NCBI GenBank assembly: GCA_025459425.1
Contig: JALOQF010000018.1
Coordinates: forward strand, 1 to 39,236
DNA from: Myxococcaceae bacterium
GTDB taxonomy: Bacteria; Myxococcota; Myxococcia; Myxococcales; Myxococcaceae
Direction of reading: 5' to 3'
DNA: 39,236 bases
Shown here: piece after piece, positions 7,442 through 19,872 of the stretch
How positions within the stretch are numbered: position 1 is the first letter of the stretch
Layout: every line of letters starts with the position of its first letter
The notes under the pieces: generated by a model
Seen by the model: the letters and a program-made list of their open reading frames with translations, nothing else
Databases searched by the model: none
Told to the model about the DNA's origin: nothing
Program-made: the position numbers and the translations under genes

Positions 7442-8319
7442 GCGACGGCCTTCCCAGAGGCGGCGCGCGCCCCCGACGTTCCATGAAAGCGCTCGAAGTC
7501 GGCGACCTCGGCGAAGACGTGCGCGCCCGGCTCGCTGGCCTCGAGGCGCGCGTAGAAGGGAGACGACTCGAGCACCGTCGGCGCTCCGCCCACCCCCAGC
7601 GTGGCCGGGAACGACAGGCCCCAGTTCGAGCGCGCGCTCTGGCCCACGTCGTCCTCGTGGGACACGGCCAGGCGGCCCTCGCGCACCTCGGCGACGAGCG
7701 TCGGCGCGCCCCACGGCCGCAGCCGAATCGACGAGAAAGCCTCGCGGTGCGTTCGAATGCGGTCGAACCCCGACAGCCCACCTGCGCCGAGCGGCACGTC
7801 ACCCGCGTGGCTGTCGTGCGAGCCCAGGCCCACCAGGTCGAGCTCCCAGCTCGGCACGACGAGCCGCGCCGTGCCGCGCACGCACAGCGGCTGCCAACGG
7901 TGAACCAGGCCGTTCACCACCGACTGCTCGGCGCCGAGCGGCGAGGCCGTCGTGAAGTCCAGCGTGGCCTCGACGGCCGCGGCCCAGGCGGTCTGGGCGC
8001 TGGCCACGTGCATGGTGAAGCCGTCGGGGCGATAGGTGAGGAACGAGCCGCCGAGCCTCAACGTGCGGCCCTCGGCCTCGACCGCGACGTCCTGGAATTC
8101 GTTGACCACCCACACCACCCGCACGCCCTTCTCGTAGAGCGCGACGTGCACGGCGGCGTGCTCCCGCGGCGACCCGCCCTTCTTGTGGGACGCGGCATAG
8201 CGGCCCGAGAAGACGCTCCCGAGCATGAAGGCGAACAGGGCCGTGTAGTCGCCGGCGACGACGTCGGCCGAGTACCAGCGATAGGCGCCGCCCTGCGCCG
8301 GAACCTGGACGCGCGTCAT
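7438..8319 (-). CDS. crtC: carotenoid 1,2-hydratase CrtC
   Basis: Adds water across the 1,2 double bond of acyclic carotenes, giving a tertiary 1-hydroxyl. The 293-residue product has the look of the CrtC/AttH lipocalin-like fold: many beta strands, the early segment YRWYSADVV, and SHKKGGSP and SHDSHAG loops. The gene sits in the usual place after a CrtD-like desaturase. The ATG at 8319 overlaps the previous stop (ATGA). The call leans partly on operon context, since short motifs in this family are not strongly diagnostic. Confidence 0.8.
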   Translation of the reverse strand: MTRVQVPAQGGAYRWYSADVVAGDYTALFAFMLGSVFSGRYAASHKKGGSPREHAAVHVALYEKGVRVVWVVNEFQDVAVEAEGRTLRLGGSFLTYRPDGFTMHVASAQTAWAAAVEATLDFTTASPLGAEQSVVNGLVHRWQPLCVRGTARLVVPSWELDLVGLGSHDSHAGDVPLGAGGLSGFDRIRTHREAFSSIRLRPWGAPTLVAEVREGRLAVSHEDDVGQSARSNWGLSFPATLGVGGAPTVLESSPFYARLEASEPGAHVFAEVADFERFHGTSGARAASGKAVA

Positions 8320-9736
8320 GAGGCGCCTCCCAGGTGCTCGGCCGTCAGCCCTGCGGCGAAGCGCCCCGACAACATCACCAGGGGCACGCCGCCGCCCGGG
8401 TGCGTGCCGCCACCGGCGAAGAAGAGCCCGGGCCGCTCGCCCCGAATGGCGGGCCGCTTGAAGGGCCCGAAGCGCCCGTGCGGCAAGAAGCCGTAGATGG
8501 AGCCCCGCGGCGCGCCCTTCTTCGCCAGGTCGACCGGCGTGCGCTCGGCGACGGTGGTGAGTTCGACGTCCTTCAGCTCGGGCACCAGCGCCTTCACCCG
8601 CGCGCGAATGAACGCCTCGAGGCGGCGCGCGTGCTCGGGCCAGCGGGCCTCTTCTCCGGCGGGCATCGGCGGCACGTTCACCATCGCGTACAGGCCGCTC
8701 TTGCCGGCGGGCGCCATCGTCGGGTCCGTCGCCGCCGGGTGGCAGAGGTGAATCGTCAGCTCGTCGGCGACGCGGCCCGAGCCCAGTTCGGCGAACTCCT
8801 TCGCGTAGTCGGCCGAGAACAGAATGGTGTGATGCGGGAGCGCCAGGCGCGTGGGCGCCTCGAACATCACCACGTAGCCCGACATCGTCAGCGGCTGGTC
8901 GACGTCTCCGCGGTGCTGCAGCGGGTCGGCGTTGACGATGACCGCGTCGAAGGCGCGCTCGTCGACGATGAACTCGGCCCCACGCGAGGTGTGCGTGGCC
9001 TTGCGCCCCAGCACCACCTCGACGCCGTTGCGGCGGGCGGCCTGCTCGAGGCCACGCACGATGCCGCCGAGCCCGCCGACGGCGTGGTGAACGCCGAACG
9101 CGCGCTCGATGTGGGCAATCATCGCGAACGCCGCATTGGCCTCGTACGGCGAGGCGCCCGCATAGGTGGCGAAGCGACCGACGAACTGCCGCAGGTGAGG
9201 CCCCGAGAAGTGCGCGCGCGCCAGGCCGTCGAGCGTCGACAGCTTGAGGCCGGTGACGAGCGTCGAGAGCCCGTTGCGCGCGGCGCGGGCCATGAAGCCC
9301 ATCATCGTCTCGTACGGCGCCTCGAGGTACGGCTGGCCGGCCGCGCGGTAGATGGTCTCGGCTTCGCGGAAGAACGCCCGCAGCGAGCGGCCACCCTCAC
9401 GCTCGAGCGCGTCAGCCTGCTCCGCGGCGCGCTCCAGGTCTTCCCAGCAGTCGAAGACGCGCCCATCGGGCCAGCGGTAGCGCGTCTGCAGCGCCACGCG
9501 CTCGAGCCGCGGCATCAGGTCTTCCGCGCCCAGCTCGGCGAACGTCGCCCGCACGGTGTCGGGCATCGTCATCACAGTGGGGCCGGTGTCGAAGGTGAGG
9601 CCGTCGAGCGACACCGAGCCGGCCTTGCCACCGAGCGCCTCGGTGGCCTCGAACAGCGTCACCTGGTGGCCTTTTCGAGCGAGCACGCCCGCGGCCGTCA
9701 GGCCTCCGATACCACCCCCGATGACGGCGACCCGCT

Positions 9737-9740
<4 letters not shown>
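8316..9740 (-). CDS. crtD: CrtI/CrtD-family carotenoid desaturase (second copy)
   Basis: A 474-residue FAD-dependent desaturase. The N-terminus has the dinucleotide-binding GGGIGGLTAAGVLARKG motif followed by the acidic end of the second strand, and LGGKAG. The C-terminus carries the family signature FFAGGGTHPGGGVP. As in other myxobacterial clusters it lies between the HMG-CoA reductase gene and crtC, which suggests the 3,4-desaturase CrtD acting on 1-hydroxy carotenoids. A role as an additional phytoene or zeta-carotene desaturase cannot be excluded. The ATG at 9740 makes an ATGA overlap; the much longer in-frame extension upstream is a shadow of mvaA. Confidence 0.78.
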
Positions 9741-11037
<1,297 letters not shown>

Positions 11038-11041
<4 letters not shown>

Positions 11042-12096
11042 GCGGCCTCCTGCGAAGTGAAGGCCTCGAGGCGAGGCAGGGGAACGTCGGTCGCCGGGCC
11101 GAGGGCCCGTGGGTTGGGGGTCAGCAGCACCGGCACCGCCTTGAGCAACTTCTGCGTCAGCGACAGGTGCGGGCGGCCCGAGAACACGTCGTAGCCGCGG
11201 CGCTCGACGTCGGTGAGGATGCCGCCGTACACGGCCGCCATCAGCCGCACCACGCGCTGGCTGCCGAAGCCGCGCAAGTCGGGCACACCGAAGAGCGAGC
11301 GCTGGTAGAAGGCCCGCGCCCGCGCCACCTGGAAGCGCATGAAGGCCTTCCACGCGCGCCACTTCGCCTCGGGCACCTTTGCGCCGTGCCGCCACGCCTC
11401 GAGCTCGGCGGTGCCCAGGCCGAAGGCCGTCAGCTCGTCGGCCGGCAGGTACACGCGGCCGCGCGCGAGGTCTTCCTTCACGTCGCGCATGATGTTGGTG
11501 AGCTGCATCGCCACGCCGAGGTCGGCGGCGAAGGGCAGGCAGCGCTCGTTGGCGTGCCCGAGCACCGGCGTCATCATCTCGCCCACCACGCCCGCGACGC
11601 GGTAGCAGTACTGGTGGATCTCCTCGAAGGTCGCGTAGCGCGTCTTCGTGAGGTCCATCTCCATGCCCGAGATGAGCTCCTGAAACGGACGCTCGGGGAT
11701 GGCGTAGCGCGCCACGGTGTCGCGGAAGGCAGCGGCTTCGGACTCGTGCCAGGGCAGTTCCCGCCACGAGGCGCTCGAGCCTGCGCCGTACAGCGACGAC
11801 ACGGCCGCGCGCGCGAGGGCGAGCCGCTCCGAGAGCTGAGCCGGTGACGCCGAGGGCGCTGCGACCGAGCCGTCACCCCGGTTGTCACCGTCGACGAGGT
11901 CGTCGAGGCGACGGCAGAAGGCATAGAGGGCGAACGCTCCGCGGCGGCGCGCACCGAAGAGCACGACGCTCGAGAAGAAGAACGAGCGCGCGTGGAACCG
12001 CGTCACCGCCTTGGCCCGCGCGTAGCCCTCGGCCACCAGCGCCGTCGTGCCGGCGTCGGGCCTCACGGCAAGGGCCGTGGCGGCGGGAGTCATCAT
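11038..12096 (-). CDS. crtB: phytoene synthase CrtB
   Basis: Condenses two GGPP to phytoene. The 352-residue product has both Asp-rich metal sites: DDLVD at 65-69 and DVKED at 205-209 (in NIMRDVKEDLARGRVYLP). It also carries the usual middle segments around GVVGEMM and the late YGGILTDVERRGYDVFSGR. Two adjacent ATG codons (12096, 12093) overlap the crtI stop as ATGATGA; I use the first. The C-terminal 30 residues look variable. Confidence 0.92.
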
Positions 12097-13652
12097 GGGG
12101 CCTGGGCCTCGAGCCGCGCGGCGGCGGGCAGGGTCACCTCGGGGGCCAAAGCCACCTTCGTCGGGCGGCCGGTCGGCTTCACCGAGGCGCGCTGGGTGAT
12201 GGCGTTGACGCAGAGGTCGGCCGAGATCATCACCGTCGGGACGCCGGTACCCGGCTGCACCGAGGCGCCGCAGTAGAAGAGGTCGCCGATGCGGTCGTCC
12301 CACACCTTCGGGCGGAACGGCCCAATCTGGAACATGTTCTGCGCCAGCCCGAAGTTCGAGCCGCGCTCGAGGTTGAGCTCACGCGCCCAGTCGTCGGGGG
12401 TGATGACGCGCTCGACCTCGACGTCGCGCTCGAGGTCCTTCAGGCCCAGCTCGGCGAGGCGCGCGAAGACCTTCGCGCGCACCTTCGGGCCCTCGACCTT
12501 CCAGTCCAGGTGCGGCGCCTGGTGCGGCACCGGCACCAGCACGTACAGCGCGTCTTTTCCGGCAGGCGCCATCGACGGGTCGGTGTGCGCCGGAGCGTTG
12601 ACGTAGAAGCTCGGGTCGTCGGGCACCTTCAGGTCGTCGAAGATGTCGCGGAAGCTGCCCTCGAAGTCGTTGCCGAAATAGACGTTGTGGTGGAGCAGCT
12701 CGTCGTACCGGCGCTTCACGCCCAGGTAGAGCATGTAGCCCGACGAGGTGTAGCGCTTCTTCTCGAGCTCGGGCCGGCTCGACACCTGCTGGTCGATGAG
12801 GTGCTTGGCCGCCCAGGGGTAGTCGGCGTTGCACACCACCACGTCGGCCTTCTCGACCGAGCCATCGGCGAACGCCACGCCCGTCGCGCGGCCCTGCTCG
12901 ATGACGATGCGGCTGACGGGCTCCTGGTAGTGCAGCGTGACGCCCAGCTCGCGGCACACCTTCTCGAGCGCGCGCGGAATCGCGCCCATGCCGCCCATCG
13001 GGTACCAGATGCCGACGGCGAGCTCGGTGTACGGGAGCAGCGAGAAGACGGCCGGCGCCTCGTAGGGCGACACGCCCAGGTACATCGTCTGGAACGACAT
13101 CGTCTGGCGCAGCCGCTCGTCCTGGAAGGACTTCGACACCTGCGTGAAGAGCTTCTGGTGCGCGCCGATGCGGAAGATGTGCGGCAGGTTCGACGGCGTG
13201 AGGAACTGGGGCAGCGAGTCGAAGTGCTTCGTGACGAAGCGGTCGAGCGAGGTGTCGTGGCGGTCGCGGCCCTTGGCGAGGAAGCGCAGGTAGCGCTCGA
13301 AGCTCCCGGGCTCGAGGCGCTCGAGCTCGTCGCGCATGCGCGTCAGCTCGCTGGTGAGCGTGATGGTCGAGTCGTCACGAAAGGTGACGCGGTAGTTCGG
13401 GTCGCAGCGAACGAGCTCGAGGTAGTCGCTCAGCTTGCGCCCCACCGAGGCGAAGGCCTGCTCGAAGACGAACGGCATCAACATGATGGTGGGCCCGAGG
13501 TCCCACGTGAAGCCGCCCGCCTCGACGCGGCCGCAGCGCCCGCCGGGCACGTCGAGCTTCTCGTAGAGGTCGACCTGCCAGCCCTGGTGGGCGAGCTTCA
13601 TGGCGGCGGTGAGCCCGCCGACGCCGGCGCCGATGACGATGGCTCGACTCAC
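12093..13652 (-). CDS. crtI: phytoene desaturase CrtI
   Basis: A 519-residue FAD-dependent carotene desaturase acting on phytoene. It has GAGVGGLTAAMKLA at the N-terminus, VPGGRCG after the beta-alpha-beta unit, SPYEAPAVFSLLPY in the middle, and CGASVQPGTGVP near the C-terminus, which is the CrtI signature. It lies between crtE and crtB like the carA2/crtIb gene of Myxococcus xanthus, whose product stops at zeta-carotene; the number of desaturation steps here is unknown. GTG at 13652 overlaps the crtE stop (GTGA). It differs clearly from the second desaturase in the operon, so they are not recent duplicates. Confidence 0.9.
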   Translation of the reverse strand: MSRAIVIGAGVGGLTAAMKLAHQGWQVDLYEKLDVPGGRCGRVEAGGFTWDLGPTIMLMPFVFEQAFASVGRKLSDYLELVRCDPNYRVTFRDDSTITLTSELTRMRDELERLEPGSFERYLRFLAKGRDRHDTSLDRFVTKHFDSLPQFLTPSNLPHIFRIGAHQKLFTQVSKSFQDERLRQTMSFQTMYLGVSPYEAPAVFSLLPYTELAVGIWYPMGGMGAIPRALEKVCRELGVTLHYQEPVSRIVIEQGRATGVAFADGSVEKADVVVCNADYPWAAKHLIDQQVSSRPELEKKRYTSSGYMLYLGVKRRYDELLHHNVYFGNDFEGSFRDIFDDLKVPDDPSFYVNAPAHTDPSMAPAGKDALYVLVPVPHQAPHLDWKVEGPKVRAKVFARLAELGLKDLERDVEVERVITPDDWARELNLERGSNFGLAQNMFQIGPFRPKVWDDRIGDLFYCGASVQPGTGVPTVMISADLCVNAITQRASVKPTGRPTKVALAPEVTLPAAARLEAQAP

Positions 13653-14719
13653 CGGGCCCTCCGGACCATGCGGGCGATGAGGCCGTCGAGCACCAGCCGC
13701 GCGCCGGAGCCAGAGGGGAGCGCCTGCAGCGTGCGCCGCGCCGACCGGGTCATGCGCTCGATGACGCGCTGGGTGGCCTCGCGGCCGCCCCACCGGTTGA
13801 CCTCGTTCCGCGCGAGCGCCAGCGCCTTCGCGTCGCGAACGTCACCGTCCCAGAGCTGCTCGAGCTGCGCGCGGCCCTGCGCGTCGGCGCGCGTCCACGC
13901 GGCGACCACGGGGAAGGTGCGCTTGCCCTCGATGAAGTCGCCGCCGCCGTCCTTGCCGGCCACCGCGTCGTCGCCGAACAGGCCGATGAGGTCGTCGCGC
14001 AGCTGGAAGGCCATGCCCACCTGGCGGCCCACGCGCTCGAGCTGCTCGAGCAGGTCCTTGTCGGCCCCGCCCAGCATCGCGCCGGCGATGAGCGGCGCCA
14101 CGAAGCCGTAGCGGGCCGTCTTGAGGTTGGCCACTTTCAGCGTCTGGAAGAGGTTCACTTCGGCCAGGGGCGTGCGGGCGAGGTCGATGTCGAGGTACTG
14201 GCCCACCGCCGTGTGCCGGCAGATGGTCATCATGTACCGCGTGGCCGCGGCGGCGTGCGGCAGGCCGCTGCCCAGCATCACCTCGACGGCACGGGAATAG
14301 ACGTGGTCGCCCACCACGACGGCGAGGTCTTCGCCCGACTTGCCCGCCGACAGCACGCGGTGGAGCGACGGGCCTCCGCGACGGGTCGCCGCGCGGTCGG
14401 CCACGTCGTCGTGAATCAGCATGAAGGTGTGGAGCAGCTCGAGGCCGGCGGCGAATTCCTGCACGCCCTGCGGAATGCCGTGGCCCAGCCCGCCCGACGC
14501 CATGGCCCAGCCGGCCACCATCAACGTGGGCCGCACGCGCTTGGCCGGTCGCAGGGTGTACGCCCGCAGCTCGACCATGGCCCGCGACCAGCGCGGGTCC
14601 ATCGCCGCCTCGTCGGGCAGCACCAACACCTGGGCCAGCACGCGCTCCAGCTCGACCTGGAACGACGCCAGCGCCGCCTCGGCACCCATTGGAATCGTCG
14701 ATGTTGCGATGCTCGTCAT
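13649..14719 (-). CDS. crtE: geranylgeranyl diphosphate synthase CrtE
   Basis: Chain-elongating prenyl diphosphate synthase that makes GGPP for carotenoids. The 356-residue protein has the first Asp-rich motif DDVAD at 104-108 and the second DDLIG at 242-246, with EGKRTFP after it, and RPAKRVRP near residue 57. First gene of the nine-gene operon. The ATG at 14719 has AGGA nine bases upstream. A dyad and a likely promoter lie 60-85 bases before the start. Product chain length is inferred from context. Confidence 0.92.
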   Translation of the reverse strand: MTSIATSTIPMGAEAALASFQVELERVLAQVLVLPDEAAMDPRWSRAMVELRAYTLRPAKRVRPTLMVAGWAMASGGLGHGIPQGVQEFAAGLELLHTFMLIHDDVADRAATRRGGPSLHRVLSAGKSGEDLAVVVGDHVYSRAVEVMLGSGLPHAAAATRYMMTICRHTAVGQYLDIDLARTPLAEVNLFQTLKVANLKTARYGFVAPLIAGAMLGGADKDLLEQLERVGRQVGMAFQLRDDLIGLFGDDAVAGKDGGGDFIEGKRTFPVVAAWTRADAQGRAQLEQLWDGDVRDAKALALARNEVNRWGGREATQRVIERMTRSARRTLQALPSGSGARLVLDGLIARMVRRAR

Positions 14720-14778
14720 CTCGAAGAATCCTTTCGCGACGCTTGGATGCCGTGATCGGCGGCGCGTTGCAGGGTTCG

Positions 14779-14791
14779 TACAACCTTTGTA
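14779..14791 (-). promoter_or_regulatory. candidate operator dyad in the crtE promoter region
   Basis: The sequence TACAA-CCT-TTGTA is a perfect 5-bp inverted repeat with a 3-base spacer, set in an AT-richer island within GC-rich DNA. It is 60 bases before crtE. On the minus strand TTGGAC (14805-14800) could serve as a -35 and TATACA (14793-14788) as an alternative -10, so the dyad would overlap RNA polymerase contacts. MerR-family proteins commonly bind such short dyads, making the CarH-like protein the obvious candidate. Neither promoter assignment has good spacing, so the exact start is uncertain. Confidence 0.45.
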
Positions 14792-14804
14792 TAGCTAGCG
14801 TCCA

Positions 14805-15356
14805 ATGCCGGGTGCAGCAATCGGTTCGCGGAGGTCGGCCGTGGTGGTCGGCCTTCTGCTGTCAGCGCCCCTGGCCCGGGCAGACGGAGGTGTCGTCTTG
14901 GATGCAACCGTCGAGAACTCCAGCGGTTCTTTCACGAAGTTGAGCACGCTCTGGCAGAAGCCGACGGTCCTCTTCTACGAGGACCGCGACTCGACGGGGC
15001 TGAACCAGCACGTCAAGGACGCCCTCACCGAGCGCGCCCGCCAGCCGGGAATCGCCGATCAGGTGTCGGTGGTGGCCGTGGCGAACGTGTCGGCGTGGGA
15101 CTGGTTCCCGGCCCGGAATTTCGTTCTCGCCGCGGTGAAGGACATCGAGAAGAAGGTGAACGTGCCGGTGTACCTCGACTTCAAGGGGTCGATGACGGCG
15201 GCGCCGTGGAACCTGCCATCGAAGTCGTCGACGGTGCTGGTGCTCGACGCGGCGGGGAAGGCCGTGTGGCGGGCGCAGGGGAAGCTGAGCAAGGAGAAGA
15301 TCGACGAGCTCTTCGCCGAGCTCGAGCGCCTGGTGCACGGGCGCGTGACGCACTGA
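14805..15356 (+). CDS. exported YtfJ-like thioredoxin-fold protein without cysteines
   Basis: A 183-residue protein with a signal peptide (Arg-Arg, then a Val/Leu-rich core, cleavage likely after LARA). The C-terminal half, with STVLVLDAAGKAVWRAQGKL and the final helix, resembles E. coli YtfJ, a thioredoxin-fold periplasmic protein. It contains no Cys, so classical thiol chemistry is excluded. It is transcribed divergently from crtE with only 85 bases between starts. An in-frame GTG at 14841 has a better ribosome site (GGAGG six bases before) but would remove the basic part of the signal peptide; I keep the ATG at 14805. Confidence 0.7.
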   Translation: MPGAAIGSRRSAVVVGLLLSAPLARADGGVVLDATVENSSGSFTKLSTLWQKPTVLFYEDRDSTGLNQHVKDALTERARQPGIADQVSVVAVANVSAWDWFPARNFVLAAVKDIEKKVNVPVYLDFKGSMTAAPWNLPSKSSTVLVLDAAGKAVWRAQGKLSKEKIDELFAELERLVHGRVTH

Positions 15357-15440
15357 CGAGCTGGGTGGCCCTGTTCTCGCGACAGCTCAGCGGTCCGGCG
15401 CGCGTTCGCGTCGAGCGGAAGCAGGGGTAGGCTTGGGCCG

Positions 15441-15890
15441 ATGCGGTTTTCGGATCCGAACGAGCGGCCGTACTTCCTCTGGAACGAGCCGACCACCGTC
15501 GGCCAGTTCCGGGGGGCGCTCGCGCAGGCCTCCGATGACGAGCGCGCCCAGTTGCTCGGCCGCTTGATGCGTGAAGCGCGCGACCCGGACGTGTGGGAAT
15601 TCACCACGGTCGCCGAAGTGCGCCGGCTGTTCCCGCTCATCTCGCGCTACCTGGGCCGACGGCGGGCGTTCTGGACGTGGTTGCTCGACGCCTGGGCGGA
15701 GCGCGGCCTTGCCTCGCCTGGGGAGGCTGACCGACCGGCAGCTCGCGCTCGCGCAGGCCTTCTTCCGTCACCAGCCGACAGGCTACTTCCTCACGGGCGG
15801 TGCCGTGCTCGCGGGCTGGGAGCTCGCCCACCGGAGCACCGACGACCTCGACCTCTTCACGCTCCAGCCCGACGCGATGGTGCCCGGTGA
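15441..15890 (+). CDS. small protein upstream of a nucleotidyltransferase remnant, probable C-terminal run-on
   Basis: The first 85-90 residues (starting RFSDPNERPYFLW, with a helical charged stretch through RRAFWTWLLDAW) look like an intact small protein. Beyond about residue 92 the frame runs over the next gene and becomes Arg/Ala/Pro-rich shadow sequence to 15890. The original stop near 15720-15735 may therefore have been lost. It has no motif I can name. The following frame encodes an AbiEii-like nucleotidyltransferase start, so the two probably formed a two-gene unit. A GGGGTAGG sequence lies a little upstream of the ATG. Confidence 0.55.
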   Translation: MRFSDPNERPYFLWNEPTTVGQFRGALAQASDDERAQLLGRLMREARDPDVWEFTTVAEVRRLFPLISRYLGRRRAFWTWLLDAWAERGLASPGEADRPAARARAGLLPSPADRLLPHGRCRARGLGARPPEHRRPRPLHAPARRDGAR

Positions 15891-15991
15891 GCAGGCCCTT
15901 CGGCGAGCTGCTGCCGAACTGGGAGCAACCGTGACTGCGGTGACGACCTCGCCGGACTTCAGTGCGGGTGGCTCGAAAGGGGTGAGCCGCC

Positions 15992-16005
<14 letters not shown>
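15709..16005 (+). pseudogene. truncated AbiEii-like nucleotidyltransferase
   Basis: From a possible TTG start at 15709 the frame reads a helix-rich start, then YFLTGGAVLAGWELAHRSTD and DLDLF. The GG plus DLD pattern is typical of the AbiEii/AbiGii-type nucleotidyltransferase fold. Only about 98 residues remain before a stop at 16003-16005, while the family usually has over 200, so the C-terminal part is missing. The end overlaps the 3' end of glmS by 14 bases on the opposite strand. This suggests the gene was cut off by a rearrangement next to glmS. It could still be a short expressed protein, but an intact toxin is unlikely. Confidence 0.6.
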
Positions 16006-17827
<1,822 letters not shown>

Positions 17828-17828
17828 G

Positions 17829-17914
17829 GTTCCAGCTCGATTCCGGCCTGCAGTTCAGGCAGTGAGTTCACTTCCGCTCGCCATCGTTCCGTCGTTCCAG
17901 CTCGATTCTGGCCT
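17829..17914. repeat. paired short direct repeats between glmU and glmS
   Basis: A 21-base sequence beginning gttccagctcgattc occurs at 17829-17849 and again at 17894-17914 with one difference. Nearby, gccttcatctcgc occurs at 17911-17923 and 17927-17939. Both pairs lie in the leader region before glmS. They might be regulatory protein sites or slippage duplications; nothing in the sequence decides. Confidence 0.6.
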
Positions 17915-17940
17915 TCATCTCGCGACGCCTTCATCTCGCC

Positions 17941-17984
17941 GGCCTGGTGCCCACGCCCGGACTGTTCGTTCACCGGGCCAGGCC
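17941..17984 (-). terminator. imperfect hairpin after glmU
   Basis: GGCCTGG (17941-17947) pairs with CCAGGCC (17978-17984), and the inner CCCGG (17956-17960) pairs with CCGGG (17973-17977), with an 8-base bulge on one side. It lies 17 bases after the glmU stop. No T tract follows on the minus strand, so it may slow or protect the transcript rather than end it fully. Confidence 0.35.
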
Positions 17985-18000
17985 TCCCAAGCCCCCCAGG

Positions 18001-19410
18001 TCACCCTTTCTTCTTCATCCCCTCGAGCACCTTCCGCCGGCGCTCGGCCCAGCCTTCCTTCACCTGCTGCGGAACGCGCGACAGGCCGAGGGCATTCGCG
18101 GGGACGTTCTCGGTGATGGTGCTGCCGGCCGCGATGAAGGCGCCGTCTCCAATCTTCACGGGCGCCACCAGCTGGGTGTCGGAGCCGACGAAGACGCCGT
18201 CACCGAGCACCGTCTGGTGCTTGTTCACGCCATCGTAGTTGCAGGTGATGGTGCCCGCGCCGATGTTGCAGCCGGCGCCAATCTCGGCGTCGCCCAGGTA
18301 CGCGAGGTGGTTCGCCTTGCTGCCCTTCTTGAGGCGGGTCTTCTTGGTCTCGACGAAGTTGCCGATGTGCACGCCCTCGTCGAGCACCGTGCCGGGCCGC
18401 AGGCGCGCGTAGGGGCCGACGTGACAGCGCGGCCCCACGACCGCCTCTTCGAGCACCGAGTACGGCTTCACCTCGGTCCCGTCGCCCACGGTGGAGTGCG
18501 TCAGCACCGAGCCCTGGCCAATCGTCACACCCGAGCCAATCTCGCACTCACCCGAGATGCAGACGTTCGGATGAACCGTGGTGTCGGGCCCGATCTCCAC
18601 GCCCTCGTCGATGAAGGTCGACGCCGGGTGCACGATGGAGACGCCCGCCTTCATGTGCCGCACGTTGATGCGCGCGCGCATGAGCTCGGTGCGCTCGGCG
18701 AGCTCGACCAGGTCGTTGACGCCTTCGACCTCGCGGGCGTCGGCTTCGACGACCGCCACCTCGCCCACCGCCGCGGCCTTCGCCACGATGTCGGTGAGGT
18801 ACAGCTCACCCTGCGCGTTCTGCGGCGTGAGCGTCTCGAGCGCGCCCCAGAGGAACTTCGCGTCGGCGACGTAGAGGCCCGCGTTGATTTCGCTGATGAG
18901 GCGCTGCTCGGGCGTGGCGTCCTTCTGCTCGACGATGCCCTCGACCCGGTGGCCGTGCCCTCGCAACACGCGCCCGTAGCCATGCGGGTTCGCCGGCCGG
19001 CACGTCACCATCGCGAGCGGCCCCTTGCCCGCGCGGAAGGCGGCGACGAGCTTCGTCAGCAACTCCGCCGTGAGCAGCGGCACGTCGCCATAGAGAATGA
19101 GCACGGCACCCGAGAAGCCCGTGAGCGCTCCACGCGCAGCGGCGACGGCGTCACCGGTGCCGCGCTGTTGCTCCTGCGTCGAGAACGCGAGCGCCTGGCC
19201 CTCGAAGGCCTTCGCCAGCGTGGCCTTCACCTGCTCGCCCTGATGCCCCACGACGGCCACCACCTGCTGGCAGCCCGACTCGAACGCGCGCGTGATGGGG
19301 TAGTACGCCAGCGGCCGACCGAGCAGCGGGTGGAGCACCTTCGCCTTCTCGGACTTCATGCGCGTGCCTTTTCCGGCACAGAGCACGACTGCTGCGAGCG
19401 GTGGGTTCAT
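18001..19410 (-). CDS. glmU: bifunctional GlcNAc-1-phosphate uridyltransferase / GlcN-1-phosphate acetyltransferase GlmU
   Basis: Acetylates glucosamine-1-phosphate and then couples it to UTP, giving UDP-GlcNAc for peptidoglycan and surface polymers. The 469-residue product starts with the pyrophosphorylase loop [11 protein letters not shown] and has GTGDAV and YGDVPLL. The second half is a left-handed beta-helix of hexapeptide repeats, with the acetyltransferase segments [17 protein letters not shown] and NYDGVNKH. Length is normal. It is followed by glmS on the same strand, so two consecutive hexosamine genes lie together. Confidence 0.96.
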   Translation of the reverse strand: MNPPLAAVVLCAGKGTRMKSEKAKVLHPLLGRPLAYYPITRAFESGCQQVVAVVGHQGEQVKATLAKAFEGQALAFSTQEQQRGTGDAVAAARGALTGFSGAVLILYGDVPLLTAELLTKLVAAFRAGKGPLAMVTCRPANPHGYGRVLRGHGHRVEGIVEQKDATPEQRLISEINAGLYVADAKFLWGALETLTPQNAQGELYLTDIVAKAAAVGEVAVVEADAREVEGVNDLVELAERTELMRARINVRHMKAGVSIVHPASTFIDEGVEIGPDTTVHPNVCISGECEIGSGVTIGQGSVLTHSTVGDGTEVKPYSVLEEAVVGPRCHVGPYARLRPGTVLDEGVHIGNFVETKKTRLKKGSKANHLAYLGDAEIGAGCNIGAGTITCNYDGVNKHQTVLGDGVFVGSDTQLVAPVKIGDGAFIAAGSTITENVPANALGLSRVPQQVKEGWAERRRKVLEGMKKKG

Positions 19411-19497
19411 GTGCGCCGTCTGTCAGACCGGGAGGCGCGGGGTCAAGGAGCGGGGAATTCGGGGGGCTTGGTGGAATTGGGACCTGGGCGGCCTGGG

Positions 19498-19722
19498 TCA
19501 GTGCGCCGTCGGGACCGCCGAGGCCTGGAGCGTGAACACCCGCACCGGCTTCTCGGCGTTCGCCTTCACCTGCACCAGCAACTCACCCGTTCCGGGCAGC
19601 GCGGAGATCGCAAACTTCGGCTTCAGAAAGGTCGTCGTCTCCACGGGTCCTGCTCCTTCGTCGTCGGCTCCACTCCGTCGGCCTTCTCCGGGAGCCCCCA
19701 GCATGACGCACCCCGTCAGCAA
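19498..19722 (-). CDS. possible truncated lipoprotein ORF
   Basis: A 74-residue frame opening with TTG and reading LTGC within its first five residues. This looks like the end of a lipoprotein signal whose hydrophobic core is missing; an in-frame stop lies just upstream. The rest, including KFAISALPGTGELLVQVKANAEKP, looks protein-like, perhaps an extracellular beta domain. It may be a gene that lost its start, or a chance frame. It occupies most of the otherwise empty stretch between glmU and the bio genes. Confidence 0.3.
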   Translation of the reverse strand: MLTGCVMLGAPGEGRRSGADDEGAGPVETTTFLKPKFAISALPGTGELLVQVKANAEKPVRVFTLQASAVPTAH

Positions 19723-19872
19723 GGGACATGCCCGTCAGAGCAGAGTCCAGAATTCAATTGGTTCCAAGGCGGCTCCAGTCCCACCGCCGTGACAGACATG
19801 GCACCGATGCCACACCTGCCTGCAACGTGGGCACAGACCCGCCACCTCCCCGCCACGTGAAACCAAAGTGTG

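Noticed and set aside
17828-18000. glmS-type ribozyme before glmS
   Set aside because: I saw only direct repeats and a simple hairpin and could not recognise the ribozyme core; such ribozymes are mainly in Gram-positive bacteria.
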